Below are positions 5,785 to 14,473 of a DNA stretch of 20,000 bases, one piece after another; position 1 is the stretch's first letter, and every line of letters begins with the position of its first letter. Source of the DNA: Flavobacterium sp. Lineage in GTDB: Bacteria > Bacteroidota > Bacteroidia > Flavobacteriales > Flavobacteriaceae. A program made the position numbers and the translations under genes. The stretch lies in the NCBI GenBank assembly GCA_016714905.1, contig JADKBW010000003.1:1-20000 (forward strand), read 5' to 3'. The notes under the pieces are model-generated. The model was not told where the DNA came from and searched no databases. It worked only from the letters and a program-made list of their open reading frames with translations.

Positions 5785-6539
5785 TTACAAGCCGCTTACC
5801 TGTACTAATGCCAATGGATTAAAAGCACCATTTTTCAATGAGTACATTTGTCCGTTTACTTGTTGGTAAAACTCAACACCTAATGCCAAAAACAAAGGTT
5901 TGGTACTCGCTGGAGTAACCGCATTAATTTGAGCAATAGCAACCGTAGCAACCGCATCCCATGGCAAAATTGCAGTTTCCGAATTGGCAACCACAAACGT
6001 TTCAGCTTCAAAATCAATTTCAGCTCCAGCCGATATAATTTTGTAGTGAGTGGTACCACTTGGTGCAGCAATCATATTGGTCGGAATGAATGAAGCCAAA
6101 TCAACGGTAATATCTCCAGTAACTCTATCTATTGCTCCCACATAAGGGCAAATAAACTAGTGCCTAGCTTACCACGAATATTGAATTCAAACCCAGCCAA
6201 CAATTCGGCTTCGCCATCAATCACGTTTCGCAAACCTCTTTCGTTAATCAAATCCGCTTGAATAACTTTTACCATTTGCTGAGTTAAACGGCTTACCATT
6301 CTACCATCAGCAGAATTCAAAAGCAACGCTCTCATAGCAGTTCGCAGAACTTTTCCTGCCTTTCCGGCACGACCAAACTCCGAACCATTTTCACGCGTTC
6401 TTTGAAACGCAGGATCACTTTTAATTCTGTTTGCATCAATACCACCTTTTTCACGCGCCAAATGACCGTCTTGGGTTTTATAAAAAGTAATATCGCCGAT
6501 AGTACCTTTCAACTTAATTATGCCTTTCTGTCTAGCCAT
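5785..6539 (-). pseudogene. Phage-like conserved protein (about 251 residues), frameshifted
   Basis: The first part starts MARQKGIIKLKGTIGDITFY, a beginning I recognise in many Flavobacteriia hypothetical proteins, often beside DUF5675 genes; I know no assigned function. The first half is Arg/Gly/Lys-rich and helical. The frame breaks at about 6146-6148 (three Gs on the plus strand). One more base there joins ...LGTSLFAPYVGAIDRVTGDI and continues to 5785 with a beta-rich, acidic, Ala/Val-rich second half ending LALVQVSGL. A basic first half and a beta-rich second half would suit a virion or particle protein, but no fold is proven. It is the first gene of the leftward operon; the next gene begins one base after its stop. 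Confidence 0.7.
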
Positions 6540-6850
6540 AACTTCTAAAATTTAATTTATAAATCAGTGAACAATTCCCTCAATCATCATCTTTGTTGCA
6601 ACATCCTTCGATTGATTTGAGAACAAATTTTAGCCAATAAAACAGATAAAAAAAGCGAAGCCAGCTCCATATGTCTCAAAGCGACACAAATGGCTTAAAA
6701 CGACATAAATGCCTATTTAAAACCATCCAAAACCGATGTAAATTGCAGGAGAAATTTATATTTGAAAAAAACTTACTTTTGTATAATCTTAAACTTTACT
6801 AATCAGTAGGTTTAAGCTAATCAAAGGCTAGTCAAAGGCATAGATAGTGT
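6540..6850. promoter_or_regulatory. Divergent control region with a 15-base direct repeat
   Basis: This 311-base gap separates the leftward operon from the rightward 67-residue gene and has no gene in it. It holds two direct repeats of AAARCGACAYAAATG at 6678-6692 and 6697-6711 (13 of 15 identical, 19-base period, about two helical turns) and a partial inverted match, CATATGTC, at 6668-6675. That is a layout expected of an operator. TACTTTTG at 6774-6781 fits the Bacteroidetes -7 motif TAnnTTTG for the rightward gene, but I see no good -33 TTG at proper distance. Confidence 0.5.
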
Positions 6851-7054
6851 ATGAAAACGCAAATAAAGAGAATATGTATCTATCCAAAAGACATTGAACG
6901 CATCACAGGCAAGAGTTACAGACAAAGCACTAGAATGTTACAAGCAATCAGAAAAAGCCTGAATAAGCTTGAAAATGAGTTAGTAACTATTGAGGAATTC
7001 TGCCAGTATGCAGGTTTGAAAATTGAACAAGTAGAACCGCTAATTTTTGGATGA
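6851..7054 (+). CDS. Small DNA-binding-like protein (67 residues), excisionase or regulator candidate
   Basis: The protein is MKTQIKRICIYPKDIERITG followed by KSYRQSTRMLQAIRKSLNKL and a C-terminal VTIEEFCQYAGLKIEQVEPLI. The pattern (YPKDIxxITGKSxR, basic helix, then V-T-x-E-E-F-C-x-Y-x-G-L) looks like a winged or MerR/excisionase-type small DNA binder, with the first helix-turn-helix around residues 13-30. I recall similar short proteins scattered in Flavobacteria near islands. It lies between the operator-like repeats and the attachment scar, the usual place for a recombination directionality factor or an element regulator. Its role as repressor of the leftward operon or as excisionase is inference. 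The ATG is the only sensible start. Confidence 0.7.
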   Translation: MKTQIKRICIYPKDIERITGKSYRQSTRMLQAIRKSLNKLENELVTIEEFCQYAGLKIEQVEPLIFG

Positions 7055-7098
7055 AAAGGAAAAACCAAAAAAAGGAAAATATATTTCCTAGAATCCTC

Positions 7099-7126
7099 AA
7101 CTAGTTTAATAACTAGTTCATTTTTT
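7099..7126 (+). terminator. Terminator after the 67-residue gene
   Basis: AACTAGTT (7099-7106), loop TAAT, AACTAGTT (7111-7118) form a hairpin followed by CA and six Ts (7121-7126). The stem is AT-rich, so it may be weak. Confidence 0.55.
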
Positions 7127-7287
7127 GGTATGAATTAATTGCACATTCATTTGGTCAATTCCTTATTAATCAGTAAATTTACATTATAAGATTTAGTGAT
7201 ATTTGTATCTGTTTAAAGGGAGCAAAATCGAGACCCTTATGTTATAGACTAATATAATTTATTATATATCAGCGCATTATGAGGAAA

Positions 7288-7308
7288 GTTCGAATCCCTC
7301 ATCGCCCA
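7288..7308 (+). other. tRNA 3'-end fragment, candidate attachment site (att) of the island
   Basis: GTTCGAATCCCTCATCGCCCA reads as the end of the T stem, the TTCGAAT loop, the 3' T-stem strand CCCTC, the 3' acceptor strand ATCGCCC and the discriminator A. The bases before it do not complete a T stem, and no GGGCGAT acceptor start, D arm or anticodon arm lies upstream, so it is not a working tRNA. This is what remains when an element integrates into a tRNA gene and carries a copy of its 3' end. A GGGCGAT acceptor would suit tRNA-Val, but the identity cannot be fixed here. Confidence 0.65.
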
Positions 7309-7313
7309 CAAAA

Positions 7314-7340
7314 AAAATCCACTAGATAATAGTGGATTTT
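7314..7340 (-). terminator. Terminator downstream of murF
   Basis: AAAATCCACTA (7314-7324) and TAGTGGATTTT (7330-7340) pair perfectly around GATAA. On the minus strand a run of eight Ts follows, so it ends the leftward murF transcript. On the plus strand it would also have ended the original tRNA. Confidence 0.85.
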
Positions 7341-7345
7341 TTATT

Positions 7346-8629
7346 TTATATTAATTCTAATGTTCTTTCAAGTGCCATACCGCGCGAACCTTTAATCAAA
7401 ATCATGTTGTCTTTAAATGCGACATTCTTCAGCGCATTTGCAAATGATTCGAAAGTGTTGTGAAAATGAAAATGTTTCTTAACAATACTGTTTCCAAAGA
7501 AATCCTTACCAATAAAAAAACATTCTATATTCTCTATATTCAGAAGCATGTCAACGATTGCTTTGTGTTCAGCCGCGCTTTCATGTCCAAGCTCAAACAT
7601 ATCGCCTAAAATAGCAACTTTATTTTCTTTCTCAAGCTGAATAAAATTCTCAATTGCCACTTTCATGCTACTTGGATTGGCATTATAGGCATCTAAAATA
7701 ATCTCATTTGAATTTTTGTGAACCAATTGCGAGCGGTTATTCTCGGGAATGTAATTTTCGATTGCTTGCTTAATATCATCATTACTAACATCAAAGTATC
7801 TACCAATTGCTATAGCTGCATTGATGTTATTGGCGTTGTACAATCCAATCAAGTGTGACTGAATAGTCATATTTGAAAACTCAACACTTACAAATGGATT
7901 CGCCGATACTTTATCGATGCAGGTATTAGCCTCAAGCTGATTAACTCCAAAGGTTATACGCGTTATTGCTGCTGTCCTTTCAATTTGAATCGGGTCGTCA
8001 AGGCTGACAAAGACCTTCTTATTGTTATTGAGTAGATAGGAATACATTTCGCTCTTTCCTTTAATGACGCCTTCAACACCCCCAAATCCTTCCAAATGGG
8101 CTTTACCAAAATTCGTAACATAGCCAAAATCCGGTCGGGCAATCTCGCATAAGAATTCGATTTCTTTCTGGTGATTTGCGCCCATTTCTACTATTCCTAT
8201 TTCGGTGCTAGAGTCAAAACTCAACAAAGTGAGCGGCACACCGATATGGTTATTTAAGTTCCCAATAGTAGCTTTGGTTCGGTATTTCCTTGAAAGTACT
8301 GTTTGAATCAATTCTTTTGTAGTTGTTTTTCCGTTACTACCCGTTAGCGCAATAATTGGAAGATTTAAATATTGCCGATGAAATCTAGCTAATTCCTGCA
8401 GCGTTTCCAAACTATCTTCTACTACTATTGTTCGATCATCTCGATAATAGTCGGCATCGTCAATAATGACGTATGACGCTCCCTTTGAAAGCGCTTCAAC
8501 TGCAAAAGTGTTGGCGTCAAAACGGTCGCCTTTAATTGCAACAAATAAACATCCTTCTGCAATTTTTCGTGTATCAATAGAAACCGAATGACATTTAAGA
8601 AATAGTTGGTGAATGTCTTTAATATCCAT
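7346..8629 (-). CDS. murF: UDP-N-acetylmuramoyl-tripeptide--D-alanyl-D-alanine ligase (MurF)
   Basis: MurF adds D-Ala-D-Ala to the UDP-MurNAc tripeptide in the cytoplasm, the last soluble step before lipid I formation. The 427 residues follow the Mur-ligase plan. The N-terminal substrate-binding domain shows SIDTRKIAEGCLFVAIKGDRFD (about residues 17-38). The central ATPase domain has the P-loop TGSNGKTTT (96-104), the NLNNHIGVPLTLL segment typical of MurF, and VEMGANH. The C-terminal domain has ILDAYNANPSSM and AILGDMFELG. Length is normal for Bacteroidetes. It follows gldJ on the same strand, 61 bases apart with a terminator between them, so a separate promoter or read-through must supply it. 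In Flavobacterium murF also sits next to gldJ. The ATG at 8629 gives the usual short N-terminus. Confidence 0.95.
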   Translation of the reverse strand: MDIKDIHQLFLKCHSVSIDTRKIAEGCLFVAIKGDRFDANTFAVEALSKGASYVIIDDADYYRDDRTIVVEDSLETLQELARFHRQYLNLPIIALTGSNGKTTTKELIQTVLSRKYRTKATIGNLNNHIGVPLTLLSFDSSTEIGIVEMGANHQKEIEFLCEIARPDFGYVTNFGKAHLEGFGGVEGVIKGKSEMYSYLLNNNKKVFVSLDDPIQIERTAAITRITFGVNQLEANTCIDKVSANPFVSVEFSNMTIQSHLIGLYNANNINAAIAIGRYFDVSNDDIKQAIENYIPENNRSQLVHKNSNEIILDAYNANPSSMKVAIENFIQLEKENKVAILGDMFELGHESAAEHKAIVDMLLNIENIECFFIGKDFFGNSIVKKHFHFHNTFESFANALKNVAFKDNMILIKGSRGMALERTLELI

Positions 8630-8645
8630 AATAAAAATTAAAAAA

Positions 8646-8670
8646 TAAAAGCCCTATTAAAGGGCTTTTA
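8646..8670 (-). terminator. Terminator downstream of gldJ
   Basis: TAAAAGCCCT (8646-8655) pairs with AGGGCTTTTA (8661-8670), loop ATTAA. On the minus strand a T-rich run follows the stem, as expected for ending gldJ before murF. Confidence 0.8.
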
Positions 8671-8690
8671 TTGAAATATCAAATTAGAAA

Positions 8691-10409
8691 CTAGTTTCTA
8701 GGTCTTTTCTTTTTGTCAGCTTTTGGACCAACTCTCGACATGGCACATCTAAATCCGATGTAATCTGTCGCCATATCCTGAGGGAAATATCTTCTTTGAG
8801 CTGGATCTAACCAATACGCTCTGTCTCTCCAAGAACCACCTTTGTATACACGCACATTGTCATTAACTAGGGTTGTTCGCTTACTAGACTTATCAAATTT
8901 ACGAACCATATTACCTAAACTATCTGTGGTCACATTGTGTACTGGAGAATCGTACATTTTGTGTTTTTCCTTGCTCTTAGCATCTTCTTCCTCAGATGAT
9001 CCAAAATCAAAGTAGCGCGTTGACTGTTTGTCTCCATCTCTGTAGTTTTTGTGGTCACTTTTGTCAAAATTTTGTCTCAAGTAAGTTTCTTTTTCATCTA
9101 CTGGTACTTGAGCCAACTGACCAGGCAAATTTCTTGAAATTATTTTACCATTCGCCAATGTATCAAAAACTTGAGTTTCTGTAGTTACTAATTCAGCTTT
9201 ACCATCTTCACCAATTTTATTCTTCGTGTAGACATTTCCTCTAAAATAGTTAAAATCACTAGCTTCATCATCTACTATTGGACGATAGACATCTGCTACC
9301 CATTCAGCAACATTTCCTGCCATATCATACAAACCAAAATCATTTGGAGGATAAGATTTTACAATATTTGTGATGTCTGCACCGTCATCAGACCATCCTG
9401 CAATTCCACCGTAATCACCTTTTCCTTGCTTAAAGTTAGCCAATTGATCACCTCTAACTTTTCTTTTTCCAGATCGCGTGTATGTTCCAGACCAAGGGTA
9501 TTTTTTCTGGCCTTTATATATATTATACTCTCTTTGACCTACATCAGCCGCCGCTGCATATTCCCACTCCGCTTCTGTTGGAAGTCTGTATTCTGGCAAG
9601 ATTAATCCAGAAGAACGTTGCGCATATACATTTTTTGCAGGAGCTTCCGTCCCTGGCTGATCCTTTGTTCCTTTGGTTTTTACTGGTTTCGATTTAGAGT
9701 TTTTTCTGCCTTTTAGTACAATTTTTTCATCACCTCCAAAAGCCTTTGTTGGTTGATTTAAATATGTTTCCGTACTGAATGTGGCTTCTGCTTTGGTATC
9801 AATAACTTTCGCGTCTTTTTTCAAGAACCCTTCTTTTTCCAAGGTATTTTCGTTAACCCTGTCTGTACGCCATTTACTAAACTCAACCGCTTGAATCCAA
9901 TTCACTCCAACCACAGGATAATTTGCATAAGCAGGATGTCTTAAATAATTATTGGTCATTGTTTCGTTATAACCCAAACGATTTCTCCATACCAAAGTAT
10001 CTGGCGATGCACCCTCATAGATGTTTTTGTAATTTTCTTGATCTGGAGGAAAAACTCTTTTCAACCAATCCAAGTATTCCATATACATCATATTGGTTAC
10101 TTCTGTTTCGTCCATGTAAAAAGACTGAACGTGTTGTTGATTTGGAGTATTGTTCCAATCATGCATTACGTCATCTTGAACTTTACCCATTGTAAATGTT
10201 CCACCTTCAACCATCACTAAACCAGGTCCAGTTGCTTGCTTTTTAAAATTAGAGGCGTATTGAAACCCTCCTTTTTTATCATTTATCTTCCAGCCAGTTG
10301 CTGTAGATGAATTTTTCGAACTTGACTTTTTACTGCAACTCGCAGTCATTCCTAGTACTATCAATAAAGTTAGTAAGAGTTTGAATGTCATAATTTTGTT
10401 TACTTTCAT
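8691..10409 (-). CDS. gldJ: Gliding motility/T9SS lipoprotein GldJ
   Basis: GldJ is an outer-membrane-associated lipoprotein needed for gliding and for a stable type IX secretion machine in Flavobacteria; its paralogue is GldK. The N-terminus has a hydrophobic stretch ending MTASC with lipidated C25. The rest is a formylglycine-generating-enzyme-like (FGE/SUMF) fold: GGTFTMG (69-75), MDETEVTN, RLPTEAEWEYAA (about 275-286), DFGLYDMAGNVAEW (about 354-367), VYKGGSWRDRAYW (about 517-529) and GFRCAMSR near the end. A lysine-rich insert at roughly 220-260 and a charged, repeat-poor linker before the last motif are typical of the Gld proteins. As in other GldJ/GldK members, the FGE fold is probably structural, not catalytic. 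The gene is divergent from porU, with a shared 199-base control region. Confidence 0.93.
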   Translation of the reverse strand: MKVNKIMTFKLLLTLLIVLGMTASCSKKSSSKNSSTATGWKINDKKGGFQYASNFKKQATGPGLVMVEGGTFTMGKVQDDVMHDWNNTPNQQHVQSFYMDETEVTNMMYMEYLDWLKRVFPPDQENYKNIYEGASPDTLVWRNRLGYNETMTNNYLRHPAYANYPVVGVNWIQAVEFSKWRTDRVNENTLEKEGFLKKDAKVIDTKAEATFSTETYLNQPTKAFGGDEKIVLKGRKNSKSKPVKTKGTKDQPGTEAPAKNVYAQRSSGLILPEYRLPTEAEWEYAAAADVGQREYNIYKGQKKYPWSGTYTRSGKRKVRGDQLANFKQGKGDYGGIAGWSDDGADITNIVKSYPPNDFGLYDMAGNVAEWVADVYRPIVDDEASDFNYFRGNVYTKNKIGEDGKAELVTTETQVFDTLANGKIISRNLPGQLAQVPVDEKETYLRQNFDKSDHKNYRDGDKQSTRYFDFGSSEEEDAKSKEKHKMYDSPVHNVTTDSLGNMVRKFDKSSKRTTLVNDNVRVYKGGSWRDRAYWLDPAQRRYFPQDMATDYIGFRCAMSRVGPKADKKKRPRN

Positions 10410-10437
10410 ACTTTTAGCAGGTAATAAATTCGTGGCG

Positions 10438-10470
10438 CAATATAATCATTAACCTTTATATAGCAACAAA
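10438..10470 (-). promoter_or_regulatory. Candidate gldJ promoter
   Basis: On the minus strand TTTGTTG (plus 10464-10470) is followed after 19 bases by TATATTG (plus 10438-10444), close to the Bacteroidetes TTTG...TAnnTTTG pair with normal spacing. The gldJ start is about 28 bases further on. For porU on the other strand no clear promoter is seen; the divergent gap does contain an inverted repeat CGTAAAATT/AATTTTACG (10514-10522 and 10559-10567). Confidence 0.5.
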
Positions 10471-10608
10471 TTTTTATTAATTTTTTTTGAAATACTGTTC
10501 AACTTCAACAAAACGTAAAATTATTTTAATTAGTATCTTTAAAACTATTAAAAATTTTAATTTTACGCCTTTAGTAATAATTTGAGTCAAAACACGTTTG
10601 TATCAACA

Positions 10609-13600
10609 ATGAAAAAAATTGCAACCTTTTTACTATTTTTTATTTGCTCATATTCTATCGCTCAAATTAAGGGCGATATGATTATTAAATGGAGCGGCAT
10701 TTCGTCTGCCAATATTGGTGACCAAAAAATAAAAATCCCTCAATTTAATCCAGACAATCTTCAAATTGACCCTGCTGCGAAAAGAGTTTACTTTGTATTT
10801 CAAATTCCAACGTCAACAGAAGTCAATGAGAATTCGCTCCAAATTTCTAATCTTGTCTACGAAGACATGAGTGAAAACGAATTGGGTGATTTAGCGGTTT
10901 CTGAAATTCCCACGTCACTTGGTGCAACGGCAAAGAACTTAGAGTCAAGAAACGATTTATTTGTGTCAATTATGCTTTCACCAATCGTAAAAATTGGGAA
11001 TTCATTAAAAAAAATTAAGTCGTTTTCCTATAGTTTAAATAATAGTCTTTACCGGTTGAATCTTGCGAATACTGAATTCAGCACACTTTCAAATTCAGTT
11101 TTGTCTACAGGAAATTGGTATCGTTTTTATGTTACAAAGTCGGGAGTTTATAAAATTAACCGCAGTTTCTTGAGTAATCTTGGCATCAATATGACTGGGA
11201 TAGACCCCAGAAAAATAAAGATTTACGGCAATGGCGGGCGAATGGTTCCTTTGAAAAATAGTGATTTCTATCCTGCGGATATAGAAGAAAATGCTATCCA
11301 AGTTTTTGGAGAAGAAGATGGCGTCTTCAACGATTCCGATTATGTGCTATTTTATGGCGAAGGTGTCGATCAATGGAGTAAAGAAAGTCAAACGACCAAT
11401 AATTTATATGACTCTAAGTCCTACTATTATATTAATGTTGAGGGAAATGACGGAAAAAGAATTCTTCCGATGCAGCAACCAAGCGCAGCGAGTAACGTAC
11501 TTTTAACAGTTTTTGACGACACTCAATATTACGAAGTTGACAATGTTAACATTGTGAGATTGGGAAGACGTTGGTTTGGCGAAGAATTTGACTTTGTTGA
11601 TCAGCAGAATTTCCAATTTAAAATCCCCAACATTGAAACTTCCACCCCAATTAGTCTCTATATTTTTGCAGCAGCAGTTTCGATTGTTAACACTTCAATG
11701 GAAGTTAAATCAAACGACGTATTTGTTGCGAACATGCCTTTTACCCCGATAGGTTCCTCCTTAAAGGCAGATTCTTCCATTTTAAACACTACAATTCCTG
11801 CGTCGGAAAACATCAAAATTTCATTAAAGTACAACAATGGTGGCGTTCCTGATTCGAAAGGATATTTAGATTATATTTCACTAAAATCAAAACGAAATCT
11901 TATAGGTTACGGAAAACAGTTTCCTTTTAGATACGATCTTTCGAGCACTAGCACTCAAATTGGAGAATTTCAAATTAGCAATGCGAGCACTATCAAACAG
12001 ATTTGGGATGTTTCAGACATCTATAATGTTACTCAAGTTACTAACGAAAATCAAAATGTATTTTCATTCAAAACCAATTTTGGCGCGGAGGAACGATTTA
12101 TTGCTGTAGATGAAACAGACTATTACCAACCGCTTTTGGATTCTAGATCGAAAGTTGCAAATCAAAATCTAAAAGGCACCATATTTTTGAATGCTCAAGG
12201 TCAATTTCAAGATATCGATTATCTAATCATCACGCCCGCTTTTTTGAGTGCCCAAGCAGAGAAACTGGCAAATTTTCATCGATCTTATTCTCAACTGAAT
12301 GTGAAAGTTGTTTTTCTAGAAACGATCTATCAAGAGTTCGCATCAGGGAAACAGGATATTGGCGCTATTCGTAACTTTATTAAATATGTATACTACAACG
12401 CGTCTAGTGAAGATACTAGAGTAAAATATGTAAATCTTTTTGGTGATGCCTCTTTTGATTTTAAGAACAGAATTTCAATTGCGGCAAATATTGTCCCTAT
12501 TTATCATGCATTAAATAGCTTAACTGTCGATCCAAGTTCATTCGCGTCGGATGACTATTTTGTTTTTATGAGCCCAAATGAAGGCGACTTAGATTCTAAC
12601 TATCCCCAAAAAGCTGGACTGGGTGACATTGCGGTTGGACGAATAATTGCCAGTACAACCACGCAAGCGGAGGAACTGGTAAACAAAATAATTGATTACC
12701 ATGATGTCAAATCCTACGGCAATTGGCGTAATAATATCGTGGTAGTTGCCGATGATACAGATAAAGAGAGTGATAGGACGCTACAAACAAATATTAATAA
12801 CTTGGCGGAAACCATCGTAGCTCAAAAACCATTTTTGAATTACGAAAAGATACTTTTGGATTCGTATGTACAAGAAACAAGTGCAGGAGGAAGCCGCTAT
12901 CCTAAAGCACGTAAAGATCTTTTTGATTATTTTGAAAAAGGCGCGCTGGTACTTAATTATCTTGGTCACGGTGGTGAAGATGGTCTAGCTCAGGAGCGTA
13001 TATGGGAAAAAGCGGACGGGCAAAACTTGCAAAACCAATTTAAATACCCGCTCTTTATCACGATCACTTGTGAGTTTTCAAGATTTGACAATCCCTTTAG
13101 GCCAACGGCAGGAGAATTTACGTATTGGAATCCTAAAGGAGGTGCAATTTCGATGATTACCACAGTGAGGGAAATTTATCAATCTACCGGAGAAAACTTT
13201 AATACCATACTCGCAAAATACTTGTTTTCTTACGGATCAAACAATTATGTTTCGATTGCGGAAGCTTTGCGACGTGCAAAGAATGAATTTACACCTAGAA
13301 CGGATGTGGTATTCTATCTCGGAGATCCTGCCCTTCAATTGGCAATCGCAAAACCTCAGGTGAGTCTAACAAAAGTTAACGACATGCCAATAAGTGGTGC
13401 AATAGATGATTTTAAATCTTTATCGTATATAAAATTAACTGGCGAAGTAACCGACGAAAATAACAATCCTTTACCTGCGTATGATGGCGAACTGTCAGTT
13501 CAAATTTTTGATAAGAAAATTGTACGAACAACCTTAAATAATGACAACAATAGTCCTCCTATTAATTTTGATGTTTTAGGGGAAACTATCTTTAGAGGAA

Positions 13601-14436
13601 ATGCAACAGTTACCGACGGCAAATTTGAATTTGGTTTTGTAGTTCCCCGTGATATTGCCATCCCACTTGGCAATGGTAGAATTAGTTTTTACGCCAAAAG
13701 AAAACAAGCGCTTTTTGACAAATCTGGCGTAAATAATATTATCAAAATTGGAGGGATAAATGAAAATGCAGTCGCTGACAACCAGTCTCCAAAAGTCAAA
13801 TTATATATGAACGATCAGAATTTTGTTTCTGGTGGAATTACGAATGAATCCCCATTGTTTTTGGCCTTTTTGGAAGATGAAAATGGTATCAATACTGCAA
13901 GCGGTATTGGGCACGATATTGTCGCAATTCTTGATGGAAATGAAAGTGCTCCATACAAATTGAATGATTACTACGAAACTGAATTAGATAATTATAAGCA
14001 AGGCAAACTTAAATTTCCGTTTCGAAATTTATCTAAAGGATTGCATACAATCACCTTTAAAGCCTGGGACGTATACAACAATCTCGTTACTGCAGAAATA
14101 CAATTTTTGGTTGTAAGCGACGAATCAATTACAATTACAAACGTTCTAAATTATCCAAATCCGTTTGTGAATTACACGCAGTTCTGGTTTACACATAATA
14201 GACCTTTTGAACCGCTCGAAGTGCAAGTACAAGTGATGACCATAACTGGAAAAATTGTGTGGACCAAGAACCAAACCATATCAAATGCCGAAACGATTTG
14301 CAGAGAAATAACATGGGACGGAAAAGACGACTTTGGCGACAAGATCGGAAAAGGTGTTTATGTTTACAAACTCACCGTGAAATCAATTTTGAGTAATTCA
14401 AAAACAGAAAAATACGAGAAACTTGTAATACTTTAA
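10609..14436 (+). CDS. porU: Type IX secretion sortase PorU (C25/gingipain-type)
   Basis: PorU sits on the cell surface, removes the C-terminal signal from T9SS cargo and attaches the cargo to A-LPS. From ATG 10609 it has 1275 residues and a classical signal peptide (MKKIATFLLFFICSYSIAQ); the TTG at 10582 would add nine residues in front of that signal, so I take the ATG. An N-terminal beta-rich region leads to a peptidase C25 domain at roughly 530-900. The likely catalytic pair is H787 in YLGHGGEDG and C821 in TITCEFSRFDNP, followed by GGAISMITTVRE and FYLGDPALQLA. The C-terminus is an FlgD/Ig-like fold with YPNPF, ITGK and GKGVYVYKL. Length matches flavobacterial PorU. porV follows after 37 bases. 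Divergence from gldJ is conserved in Flavobacterium. Confidence 0.95.
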   Translation: MKKIATFLLFFICSYSIAQIKGDMIIKWSGISSANIGDQKIKIPQFNPDNLQIDPAAKRVYFVFQIPTSTEVNENSLQISNLVYEDMSENELGDLAVSEIPTSLGATAKNLESRNDLFVSIMLSPIVKIGNSLKKIKSFSYSLNNSLYRLNLANTEFSTLSNSVLSTGNWYRFYVTKSGVYKINRSFLSNLGINMTGIDPRKIKIYGNGGRMVPLKNSDFYPADIEENAIQVFGEEDGVFNDSDYVLFYGEGVDQWSKESQTTNNLYDSKSYYYINVEGNDGKRILPMQQPSAASNVLLTVFDDTQYYEVDNVNIVRLGRRWFGEEFDFVDQQNFQFKIPNIETSTPISLYIFAAAVSIVNTSMEVKSNDVFVANMPFTPIGSSLKADSSILNTTIPASENIKISLKYNNGGVPDSKGYLDYISLKSKRNLIGYGKQFPFRYDLSSTSTQIGEFQISNASTIKQIWDVSDIYNVTQVTNENQNVFSFKTNFGAEERFIAVDETDYYQPLLDSRSKVANQNLKGTIFLNAQGQFQDIDYLIITPAFLSAQAEKLANFHRSYSQLNVKVVFLETIYQEFASGKQDIGAIRNFIKYVYYNASSEDTRVKYVNLFGDASFDFKNRISIAANIVPIYHALNSLTVDPSSFASDDYFVFMSPNEGDLDSNYPQKAGLGDIAVGRIIASTTTQAEELVNKIIDYHDVKSYGNWRNNIVVVADDTDKESDRTLQTNINNLAETIVAQKPFLNYEKILLDSYVQETSAGGSRYPKARKDLFDYFEKGALVLNYLGHGGEDGLAQERIWEKADGQNLQNQFKYPLFITITCEFSRFDNPFRPTAGEFTYWNPKGGAISMITTVREIYQSTGENFNTILAKYLFSYGSNNYVSIAEALRRAKNEFTPRTDVVFYLGDPALQLAIAKPQVSLTKVNDMPISGAIDDFKSLSYIKLTGEVTDENNNPLPAYDGELSVQIFDKKIVRTTLNNDNNSPPINFDVLGETIFRGNATVTDGKFEFGFVVPRDIAIPLGNGRISFYAKRKQALFDKSGVNNIIKIGGINENAVADNQSPKVKLYMNDQNFVSGGITNESPLFLAFLEDENGINTASGIGHDIVAILDGNESAPYKLNDYYETELDNYKQGKLKFPFRNLSKGLHTITFKAWDVYNNLVTAEIQFLVVSDESITITNVLNYPNPFVNYTQFWFTHNRPFEPLEVQVQVMTITGKIVWTKNQTISNAETICREITWDGKDDFGDKIGKGVYVYKLTVKSILSNSKTEKYEKLVIL

Positions 14437-14452
14437 TAAAATACTATATTTG
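14423..14452 (+). promoter_or_regulatory. Bacteroidetes-type promoter for porV
   Basis: TTG (14423-14425), a 19-base spacer and TATATTTG (14445-14452) match the Bacteroidetes sigma consensus TTG-N19-TAnnTTTG exactly. The -33 element lies inside the last codons of porU. Transcription would begin a few bases before the porV ATG at 14474, giving porV its own short-leader transcript besides read-through from porU. Confidence 0.65.
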
Positions 14453-14473
14453 TAAACTTTTTAAAAATCGAGG

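Larger units (their letters stand above)
1..7308. mobile_element. Right-hand end of a tRNA-integrated genomic island (left end outside window)
   Basis: Everything left of the tRNA 3' fragment at 7288-7308 is accessory: a defence-like ATPase/HNH pair, a structured noncoding tract, small conjugative-element cargo genes, and a phage-like operon. Everything to the right is conserved core sequence (murF, gldJ, porU). A lone T-arm plus acceptor 3' strand without the rest of the tRNA is the classic scar at the far end of an element that integrates into a tRNA gene. The intact tRNA and probably the integrase should lie beyond the left edge. No integrase, relaxase or transposase is visible in the window, so the type of element is unknown, and the stretch may be a composite of several insertions. 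The boundary is seen in the sequence; the single-island reading is inference. Confidence 0.55.
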
